From NCBI GenBank assembly GCA_941918925.1, contig OW799233.1:157026845-157090844 (forward strand): a DNA stretch of 64,000 nucleotides, in the 5' to 3' direction. How positions within the stretch are numbered: position 1 is the stretch's first letter; every line of letters begins with the position of its first letter. This stretch comes from Phyto melanocephala. Taxonomy: Eukaryota; Arthropoda; Insecta; Diptera; Rhinophoridae. The notes beneath the pieces are model-generated. The model saw only the letters and a program-made list of their open reading frames with translations, ran no database searches and was not told the DNA's origin. The position numbers and the translations under genes are program-made. This document shows positions 54,433 through 64,000 of the stretch, piece after piece.

Positions 54433-55547
54433 CTAGCAGCAGCAAAACGTTAGCAACAAGTTAAAATTGTATAGCAATGATTTTGTGGGGAGTTCAGTAT
54501 AAAGATATTATTTAACAATCAGTTTGGAATTAAAAGAAATTTATGCTATGTGCATAAGTACAAACAAACATGTTTTTTTTATAAATTTTTTTCAATTAAT
54601 TCCCTATTTATATTAAAAAAAAAGAAAAACAAAATTAGTTGTGTATATTCTTTATTAATTTAGACTATAATCTAAGCCTTCTTATAAATTATGACCTAGA
54701 ATTCAGTCTAGTGTAGAATAGTCTCTAAGTGTATGAAATATCCCCTAACAATAGTTTCTCGCATCGAAATTTTATTAAGATTAAAGCAAAATCAATATGT
54801 ATGATTGTTTGTCCGCGTGCTGCCTCTGCTTCAGTATATAGTACAAAAACTGCATGCAGACACAGGCAGAAAGTAATCAGTGTTTGTTATTTATTTGTTG
54901 TCCATGTTGCTGAAATCAACATCAAAACATTTTAAAAATGTTAATGATACTGCTGTTGTTTTAAAATACGGTTTGTTTTTAGTTTTCTATTTTTTATTTT
55001 TATTATTTCTTACACTGAAGGAGACTGCTACCTGTCTTATGGTGTAAAATGTATGTACGTATGTATGACGTCTTCAATTTATTTTTTTTGCCATTTATCA
55101 TACTTGTTTATATTACGAAAAAAGATGTTACTCCTAATGATTTTTTTATTTAAACAAAATTTTTGATTTATGTATGTACATGCAGCGGCCTTTTTTTTAT
55201 CATTATTATGTACGTATGTATATCTTTTTGAAGTTGTTTCTTTTTGTGATTGTTTTACTTTGTTTTAATGACATAAATTTGTTTTTTTGTTTTGTTTGTT
55301 TTAATAAAATCCGAAACTTGTTTTCAAATCAATATTCTTTTAATTGCACTGTTACTAATATATTACTACAATGTTTGAAAACTAAAAAAAAATATATATA
55401 TTTCGACTGACTTACATTTGAGCCAGTTAACTAACGATTTTCTTGTGCATAAACGGTACAATATTAAAGTTTCTATTCCGTGTTGACATTTATACAATGA
55501 TAGATATATATTTCTTTAACATTTTGTATCTAAAAGTAATAAAAAGT

Positions 55548-56506
55548 AAAACAAGTAAGAGTGCTATATTCGGCCGTGCGGATTCTGATAATACCCTTCA
55601 CCATCATATACATAGGTATACTCCCACATCGTAGCTTAACCTATATTTCATGTTATACGCCATTTTTCTTTATTATTTCCGACATTATCCTCGATTTTGA
55701 ATTTGTACGTAGTTATCTGTATTCCACTAGTCAGGCCCTTTAATTTGATACCCATATTGATGGGGTTAAAAAATGTTATCCACCATTTTGTTTTAGAAGC
55801 CATCTTGGATTTTTATTTTTTAATAATTTACAATATTTTACAGGTCAAGCCCTCTCATTTGATACCGATATTGAGGGGAGTTACATATTAAAATACCATA
55901 TTTGAGCCATATATAAATTTATTGTCCGCCATTTTGTAGTGGCGGCCAACATGAATTTTAATTTTTTTATAGTGCTTATATCTCGGTTGTCTAGAAGCTT
56001 AACAAAATTGAGTTTCGTTTGTAAATTTTTGGAATATATATTTAAAAAAAATGTTGCCTATAACTTTACCGATTAGAGCACGCTTCATCCAAAACTTTTC
56101 ACGAATATCTCTAGAGGCATGGTAGCAAAGGTACATATAAATTATTCTACGGCTGAAAAATTTTAATTTTGGTGGTAAAAATATGGAAAAAAAAACAGAG
56201 GCAGTCGTGCTTATTTGCTCATATCTCAGAACTTTATGGCGCGATTGTGCTGAATTTCAATAGCGATTTATTCCCGGATATTTCCAAAAGATTGATACCA
56301 TATACAGATCTGAGGAACAAATGGTTACTTTTAAAAGTTGATTTCAACCAATACACGGGCAGACGGTCAGGGCTAATCTACTCCTCTATTCATAAGCTTT
56401 CAAAAAATATATACTTTATGTGGTCGGAAATGAAAATTGTAGAAATTACAAAAGGAATGACAAAGCTATATATACCCTTGTGCACCACAGGTGAAGGGTA
56501 TAAAAA
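55548..56506 (-). mobile_element. full-length DINE-like element, second subfamily
   Basis: On the + strand it runs from ACAAGTAAGAGTGCTATATTCGG to CACAGGTGAAGGGTATAAAA. It contains the paired words GCCCTCTCATTTGATACC and CCGCCATTTTGTAGTGGCGG. The open frame 56169-56516 lies wholly in this repeat and is not a gene. Confidence 0.75.
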
Positions 56507-57709
56507 AGATAAATAAATAAATTGTTTGTAAAACTCGTTAAATTGAATTTCTATTTTAAACAAGGTTAAACAATAAAATAAAAATAATTTTTAATGAACC
56601 TTTGATAAAGGTAAAATTTTATTTTGAATATGGGGATACTTAGTTGAACCCCTGCAAAAACACTTTTTTGTCATAGTATTTTTTTTTTACTGGGAAGTTA
56701 TCGTCGCAAATGTTATCACTGTAAAAATAAATAATTATTTTAATTCAAAAGGATTTGAATATATAATTAAATATTAGACTTTTAAAAATTAGTAATAAAA
56801 TTAAAAAAACAAAAAAATATTGACCTTAAGCTTGAACCATATTTTATCATATTTGTTCGTTAAGAGATCAAACAAACAAATATAAAGATTTAAATATTAA
56901 GCTTTGAAATCTTTTAAATACTATTTAAAGTTAAGATTTTCTTAACAAACGTTTTAATTTAATTTTCATTAACAATGAAATAAATTTTTTAAATAACAAT
57001 GTATGTATAACAAATTCTATTTGTAATCCATAATTATTTTATTTGACTATCCCACATAGCAATATAAAAATCTTATAAATAGTAACATCGTTAGAATTGA
57101 AAACAATAAACATGATAGTGGTATTCGTTCAAGCTAATATTTTAAGCAAGCCTTAAAAAATTTGCATTTGGGTACTATATTACACGAACGCACCTCGTAA
57201 TTTTGTAAATTGTAAACAGTTTTCAAAAACTTTCAAAAAAATAACTGAAAAATCATAATTATAGGTCAAAATGAAAATCTAAATTTGAAGTTTAAGAAGT
57301 ATAAGAGATATTTCGCAGATTGAACGAATACCCTTAGTATTTGGAATACGTAGTAAAATTAAAAATTTTATTATCTTATAGGTTTTCATTTAATCTACTA
57401 AATACCTCTCAAAAAAGCTTAAAAAAACTCAAACAAATTTAAACGTACAAACTAATATGAAATAAATGATTTATTTTAATATTAATTTCTTAAATTAAGG
57501 AGTGTTCAAGAACTTTAAATATTAAGATAATTATTGTAAAAACAAAATATTGATGATGTTTTGTGGAGAAACAATTTTATTTTCAAATTTAAGTATTTAT
57601 TTTTTTAGTTCTCATTATCGGGCCACAAAACGGTTTTTGTGAAACAATCAGATTTTTTATGGGTTTTGTTTGATTTTTTGTATTAACGTTGTACTTCTAG
57701 ACTGACAGT

Positions 57710-59498
57710 TAAAGAAGTTAGAATGCTACATTAGGCCGTGCCGAATGTGATTATACCCTTCACCTCACCATTACATATGTACATATGGGCATTTCCATGT
57801 CATCGTTCGTGACATTTGTACTCCTATAAATTGGAGTATTTTTTGCAAAAATAAGAGTAACTGAAACAAAATAAGATCTTTATGATCCATTCAAAGGGTA
57901 CTTTATTTGAAAAAATTAATTAAATTCGAATCATTGTTGTCTAAAATGTCCAGAAAAATAAGAATATATCGTACGTGACATAAAACAGAAGTGATTTTTA
58001 GGTATATATAGAAATATGAAAAATCTGCGAATCTTGGTAGGTATTTTTCTTTTTTTTAAATTTCTTACACTAAACCAAATATTTTTCATTTAAAATCCAT
58101 TATAATTAATTAAAAACAATCTTTAAATGATTTTATAATTAATTAAATTTAATATCGTTCGTGACATATCGTACGTGACAGATTTTTCTCTAATAGTATT
58201 CTTAGGTAATAAAATTTATATTACGTTAAGAAAAAAAGATAAATTCTAAATTAGGTGCTCTTGCGACTGTTCATATACGAATGACGGAGACAAATAATTT
58301 TTTTGCACTACGTACGTGACACTAAAATAACATCCAAGGGAAATAAGAAAAAAAAATACCGCTAATTGGATTCTATATTTTAATTTTTTCCTATGGATCT
58401 TGTTAATTGTTGTTGTTACCTTAATTTTAAAACATATTTACAATTAAAATTTATTTTTAGTCGCTAAAAAAATAGTTATAGCAATTCTTTAAAATAAGTC
58501 AAAGAGATAATCAGACTAAGCTCTTATTATTGCTCTTCAAATAATTTAAAAAGCTCTTAATACCTGCGCATAGTAAAATTTGAACGTTTTTTCAATCAAT
58601 AAACTTTCAATTGTTTATTTTTACAGTCGTGGCTAACTTATTCATGGAAATGTCCACCATATGTATGTTGGTATAGTGACCAGCAGCATAGTTTAGCTTA
58701 GATTTCAGTATTAATGTTATACGCAATTTTGCTTTATTATTTCCGATTCCATCTTTGATTTTGAAGTTGTACATAGTATTTATGTATGTAGTACATATGT
58801 AGCTGTTTTCTACTAGTCGAGCCCATTCTGATGGGGTAGATAAAAAGAATTATCCGCCATTTTGTTTAGGACGCCGTCTTGAATTTTAACTTTTTCATAG
58901 TTTACTGTATTCTAGTGGTCAAGCCCTTTCATTTGATACCAATATTGTGAAGGTTAAAGTTGCGAAATTTTTATTAATTACTAGATTTGACCCATATATG
59001 AATTTATTGTCCGCCATTTTGTAGTTGCGGCCACTTACCGATTTGCCTGTAACTGATTATCCGTAGTCTTTAAGGAGTAGTCGTAGATGCATATTAATCT
59101 ACAAATAGTAGCAAATATATCTATAAATTATCTTAGGACTGGATAATTTTGATTTTAATGGTTAAAATATGTCGTATTTATTTGCTCACAAAAAGCGATT
59201 TATTATCGAATATTTTCAAAAGATTTATACAACATGCAGATCTGTGCAACCTGAAATTTAACTTCAACACACTCATGGACAGACGGACATTGCTCTAGTC
59301 TTTATTTTTCAGAAAACACGTGTTTCCACATAATTACTGCAAGTAACTTCTGCAAGTCGTGACTTCTGGAAGACGACTTCTAATACGTGTTTACACGACA
59401 AAAACTTCTAAAAGTCACTTCTGGAAGCAACTTCCGCAAGAAAACTTGGTAGTGGACACACGGCTTAACGCTTGGCACCACAGGTGAAGGGTATAAAA
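57710..59498 (-). mobile_element. DINE-like element with nested inserts
   Basis: It has the hairpin TAGGCCGTGCCGAATG near 57732 and the end CACAGGTGAAGGGTATAAAA near 59495. It is interrupted by 57787-58655 and by a small GCAAGTAACTTCTGCAAGT-rich insert at about 59316-59465. Confidence 0.65.
57787..58655. mobile_element. 0.87-kb inverted-repeat element with repeated CGTACGTGACA motif
   Basis: The ends GGGCATTTCCATG and CATGGAAATGTCC are complementary at 12 of 13 positions. TCGTWCGTGACA-type words occur at 57803, 57969, 58155, 58169 and 58311. No coding frame. Confidence 0.65.
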
Positions 59499-60244
59499 AT
59501 ATTATGCAACCATGCAATTAATGCCATGATTTTAATAGGTGTGAAGTTATAAGTAGACCACAATTCTTCCAGCATTAATTTTGTACATATTAGCTGTAGT
59601 TTGGCTAATATGGATACTCTAACCTAAATTGCTATTAAAGATAACACTTGAATTATTTATAGACTTGTTAAGCTTTATGTACGTATATATGTATGTATGT
59701 ATATATGTTTATATGTATGTATGTGTATCGATGCTATACGAGTTATTTTTTTTATGTACAACGATGCATTTTATAATAGCCCATTCGTAGACGCCATTTA
59801 AGCCATTATAAAGCTTAACAACATTTTATCCAAGGTGTTGCAATGAACTACCAAAATAAATTTATTCATTATTAGCGTATAAATATATATTTTATAGTAT
59901 TTCCAATATCTAGGAAGATCATTTTCATCTAATAAAAATTAAAAGCTGTTTCAAAATAAATGTTTGAAGAATAGCAATAAATTATTACTGCCGTATGCAT
60001 TAAACTTATAAAAGGTTTATATGTTTTTTTTAACTGATTTTCAATGGAGATTTGATTAATAAAGTTTAAATAAAGCTTCAATAATTTGTATGCCTACGAT
60101 AGTCAGTATTTAATATGACGAAAAGCATGAAATGGTCGACTGTGTTAAAAGTTTTTAAGAAGCCTATCATAACTAACATACTAATTTTTCCTACATTAAC
60201 ATCCTGTAGTGTAAAAAAAATTATTTCCAATCTGCGATTACGTG

Positions 60245-60523
60245 ATAAATAAATCTGTGGTTTTCATGGGCAACCACGTATGTCTTAAAATCAAATTTTT
60301 TAGGAGAGCTACAAAACCGTGTTGAACGATTTTTGAATATACATATGTATATAGAAGTTACGTTGTTATGCCATTAAAATAATCGGAATGGGTCCATCTT
60401 ATTTGAGAAATTTTTAAAACCAAGTAAAGGCCGTCTTAAACCAAGCAATATGGCATTATTAACTCAAAATCGTATAAAGTGAACATACGCGGTTGCCCAT
60501 GAAATCCACAGAAATATGCCTCG
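60245..60523. mobile_element. MITE, inverted ends with TTTCATGGGCAACC
   Basis: The inverted arms 60250-60288 and 60482-60521 share TTTCATGGGCAACC and CTGTGG. The open frame 60436-60642 runs out of the element and has no recognised similarity. Confidence 0.6.
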
Positions 60524-60739
60524 ATAACTGCCAATCGATCTATACCTTCGTATAGGAAGAAGATATTTCCGAATTCGATTCCGTATATGTATCCAAAAAT
60601 TCTTATTCTATCTTCAGTTTTGCATGTGGTCAATGGAGGCAAGTAAATTTTTTGTTTCGCAGCTTACGCTCACATTATAAAGGGTAGTGCAAGCAAAAAA
60701 TTATGTGAGAAACAAAATATCGAACAAATGCTCGCCACG

Positions 60740-61190
60740 GCTTCGGTGGCATACTTCTATTCGATAGTCCATATTTTCAATGGCACTGAGACATAAATGA
60801 GCTTCAATGTCTTTAATGTGCCGAACTATTTTATACTTTATCACTTGAATTGTTCTTGGCTTATTAGCGTATACTTTTTCTTTTAAATATCCCTAAAGAA
60901 AGTCCAACAGAGTCAAATTACATTATTGTGACGACCATTTAACATCGCCACGACGTAAGATAAAACGGCCATTGAATTTCTAGCGCAAAAGAGCTATTGT
61001 TTCGTTAACTGTGTGGCAAGTGGCCCGATGACGCCGCCAGCTTACTAACCGCACCAAACTGTCAGGTTTTGTGGATGCATCGGCTTTCCAAAAATCACTA
61101 GTGGATTCTTTTTTGCCCAAAAGCGGCAATTCTAATTGTTCACGAATCCACTGAGGTGAAAGTGTGCCACGTCGCTGAATATGGTTTTCT
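60740..61190 (-). pseudogene. second mariner-type transposase relic
   Basis: On the - strand, scattered across frames, remain a ...FHLSGFVN...NCR...WAKK segment, NPLVIFGKPMHPQNLTVWCG, ATCHTVNETIALLR and KVYANKPRTIQ. These match the order of the relic at 42087-42842. The part between WCG and ATCHT is deleted, and stops and frameshifts are present. Confidence 0.65.
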
Positions 61191-61537
61191 TTTTTTATTT
61201 TTTTTTTTTATTTCGATTTGAAAGCGCATTTTCAATTGTGTATCTCTCCATGGCTGAATTTGTCAAACACTAAAACATAGAAATGTCAAATTAAGTTGGG
61301 CATTAATCTTGACGTTAAGTTGTGACGTACACTTAAAACTGTGCATTACGGATGGACCACCATTTACAATTAATTTTAATAAAAAAATATACGATTTGAA
61401 AGGAGTTTTTCTGCAGATGTTTACATTATCAATCCTAAAAAAAAAAATTTAATTTTTTATGATATAAATTTAAATAAAAACAATTGGGGGATTCACAATA
61501 GTTTTATAAAGTCATACTTATGTCCTATAATAATAGC

Positions 61538-61746
61538 CAAGGCATATTTATTCATCAGGTAATTGCAGTTCGGAGAGAATTTTTTTGTTTATATTTTTTA
61601 TGTATGAAGTTTGACATTTGAAACAAATTAGAAAAGAGAGAAAATTGTTTTTTATTTATGCATTTTGACAGCTGAAACTTAAAATAAGTGAAGAAAAAAA
61701 TAATCAGCTGGCGAATCAAGAGTACCTTATGAATAAATATGCCTTG
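61538..61746. mobile_element. CAAGGC-family MITE, exact 9-bp target duplication
   Basis: The ends are nearly perfect inverted copies over 24 bases (one mismatch). AATAATAGC flanks both sides (61529-61537 and 61747-61755). Confidence 0.85.
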
Positions 61747-62324
61747 AATAATAGCATGAAAAATTAAGACTCATAATTAAGTGTGCTATTTTGAATTTAA
61801 ATCAGCTGATGTAAAACAATTATAAAAATAAATATTTTTTTTCATAATGCCAACAAAAACAAGTGAAAAAAAAACAAAATAATATCCAGTTTGTGCGAAA
61901 AGTACATTTTAGAAGTTGTAATGGCAGACTCAAGTAAATAAATCACAAATAAATTTAATTTTGTTTGATAAACAAAAACAGCAGAGTCCTTATCCGATCT
62001 TATTTGACGCCGCCAGTGATTTGTTATAAAAAATTAGCAACTGCGCTTAGATTTGAATGTTGGCCCGATAAAATTATGCAATGAACGGCGACGGCTTACA
62101 AAAACTATTGCGGCTTTGCTTAGCCATTTAGCACAGGTCTCTGATTATTAAATACGACAGCACAATAAACATAGCGTACAAAGTTCTATTATTATAAGAT
62201 ACTTTTTGTTTGAAAAGCAACAACAACATTTTTAAACCATTGTATAATTTTAGAACAATATGACATGATAAGACACCTTGTGAATCACCCAAATATATTT
62301 TAAGTTCTATTGTTTGTTTACCTT

Positions 62325-62517
62325 ACAGGTAACCGCATTTCAAAAATTATATTTTTGTTTATATTTTTTTAAAATGAAATTTGGCATTTGAAACAAATGA
62401 GAGAAGAGAGAAAATTGTTTTTAATCTATGGACTTTGACAGCTGAAATTTTAAATAAGTGAAGAAAAAATAATCAGCTGACGAATCAAGACTACCACATA
62501 AATTAATATGTCTTGAC
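62325..62517. mobile_element. CAAGGC-family MITE, decayed
   Basis: The interior (GAGAAAATTGTTTTTA, TTTGACAGCTGAAA, ATAATCAGCTG) matches 61600-61720. The ends are degraded. Confidence 0.65.
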
Positions 62518-63442
62518 CTAAATAGAAGTTAAATTTTTTAAATTACTATTTCTGACGATTTGTTTTTAAAAAAACTATTCATGATGATGTTTTTATTTTT
62601 TTAAATTATCTGTTACATCTACATAGTTAACATATAGGATACTTTTTACCGCAAATAAATACACATATCTCGTTCCAAAGAGATAAAAGAGAGCGTAATA
62701 ACAATATTTTACAGATAAAAAGATTCTGAAAATTTATAAGACAGTACTTATTCGATCGGTGCATTTTTTAATGATATAATTTCTTTTTTGATGTACTGTT
62801 TCGTGAAGTGATTTTTTTTTGGAAAGATTGAAGAAAAGAATACAATAAAAATATGCATTTATGGTAAAATATGCAAAAACATGCTCTCAAACAAATCAAT
62901 GCTACTATAACACAATTTCTTTATTTACAAAGATATTTTGTTAAGCCAGTTAGGGAACAAACATGCACTTGCACGAATTTCCTGTCCTTGATTATAGTTA
63001 ACTTAGTAACAATAAAATCTCACATGTATCCTACTAGTTGTTGCGATCATACATAAATACATTTTAATTAATTTTCCCATTATTTTGCATAAAATATATT
63101 ATAACTTCCTCCATTTAATGATGAAAGTTAAAGTTAAGTTGTTGCTGTTGCAATTATGTGTAAAAATAAATTTTCTCTTAGACTTTCAAACAAATACAAT
63201 TAGAAACGCGCATTGGGGACTTATGAAAACATTGGGCTTTGTTTATGACAACTCTTAGAGATTAAATGTGAACTTTGTTCATAAAGTGCGCGTACGAATG
63301 TATAAATACGTGAGTTACAAAACACTTTTTTTTAGTAGTTATACTTTTACAAATGAGTTTTTTATATTTTCTTTTTTACTTATAACTTTTTTTTTGTATA
63401 TTTTATAAGCGCCATCCGCTGATTACATCGTTGATTGGCCTC

Positions 63443-63496
63443 TTAAAGGTCATCAGCCAATGCATAACATTCAGTCAGTCCGTCCAACCAGGTTTG
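63443..63496 (-). CDS. terminal exon of an unidentified upstream gene
   Basis: A strong - strand acceptor (T-rich tract, TTTTTTAG) is followed by a 17-codon frame, QTWLDGLTECYALADDL, and TAA at 63443-63445. The local GC content is higher than the surroundings. The rest of the gene would lie beyond 64000. A - strand AATAAA is at 62920-62925. I do not recognise the protein; the peptide is too short to place. Confidence 0.5.
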   Translation of the reverse strand, partial: QTWLDGLTECYALADDL

Positions 63497-64000
63497 CTAA
63501 AAAAGAAACAAAATAAAATAATAATAAACAAATTATAAAAACTTTTAAGTGTTGTAATCACAAATAGATGATCTCCGGTACAGTAGACAAATAAAGAGAG
63601 TTAGTTTCTTAGATGAAGTCATTAGTAGGGTATACGAATGATATTTTTTTTATTTATTTCTGTTATAAAGCATTTTTTAAGAAATAATATAATTATGCTA
63701 TAAAAATAGGTGGTACCAAATACTATTTAATCTTTGATGTTCGGCAAAAAGTCTTTGGTAAAAAATTCCGGTTAGAGTTTTTGATTCTCTATTCCGTCTT
63801 AAATCTAACACAACTGCTGTCAATCAAATAATTATGTACTTAACTGCCAAATTATATTGCCAACAGTATATGTTCACGTGTGAATAGCAGGAATATTTAT
63901 TTAAACATACATATATAAATTTCGAAATAATTGTTTTAATTTTTTTTCCTAAAATTAGTTTAATTTCCCTCTTTTTTAACCTAACAGCCAAATCTAAATA
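63497..64000. other. probable intron of the unidentified - strand gene
   Basis: AT-rich sequence upstream of the acceptor at 63497-63498; no exon is visible before the window ends. Confidence 0.4.

Noticed and set aside
56169..56516. 115-codon ORF
   Set aside because: Lies entirely in a DINE-like repeat whose other copies do not keep the frame.
61529..61755. 9-bp duplication taken at first for an 8-bp hAT or P-type site
   Set aside because: Three copies agree on nine bases, and an 8-bp reading leaves mismatched termini.

Overview
The window is nuclear DNA of a higher (brachyceran) fly, most likely a calyptrate. The evidence is a split insect Skeletor gene, very AT-rich non-coding DNA, and a dense load of fly-type mobile elements: DINE-like/helentron-type elements with a hairpin end, DD41D mariner relics, many MITEs and an Osvaldo/Ulysses-like Ty3 retrotransposon. 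The species assignment is inference.

Layout. 1-489 is intergenic. 494-12173 is a complete 11.7-kb Ty3/gypsy-type LTR retrotransposon on the + strand. Its two LTRs are about 2.56 kb and differ, as far as I could compare, only in the length of three T-runs. It has a 4-bp ATAT target duplication, a tRNA-Lys-like primer site, an intact gag and an intact pol, so the insertion is young. 12178-16917 is repeat-rich DNA downstream of Skeletor.

From 16918 to at least 32140, on the - strand, lies Skeletor (Skel). I trace seven exons whose junctions keep one reading frame and encode 1583 residues: two DM13 domains, a DOMON domain, a cupredoxin-like domain and a long low-complexity C-terminus. The large introns (6.7 kb, 3.5 kb and probably 22 kb) are full of repeats. 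A candidate exon at 54349-54432 has the phase and the hydrophobic stretch expected of the missing signal-peptide exon. A short terminal exon of another - strand gene ends at 63443.

Mobile elements in the Skeletor introns and upstream DNA include several DINE-like copies, three relics of DD41D-type mariners, a canonical Helitron, a TTAA-flanked pair, a family with 9-bp target duplications (MULE-like), a Harbinger-like element carrying a MADF-domain fragment, foldback and palindromic MITEs, and a 31-bp minisatellite. Many are nested, so insertion order can be read, and one insertion has its empty site preserved elsewhere in the window.

Points most worth a second look: hairpin repeats in the retrotransposon leader, no purine tract before its 3' LTR, a hammerhead-like motif inside an inverted-repeat element, the substituted axial ligand in the Skeletor cupredoxin domain, and the MADF-bearing and 9-bp-TSD elements.
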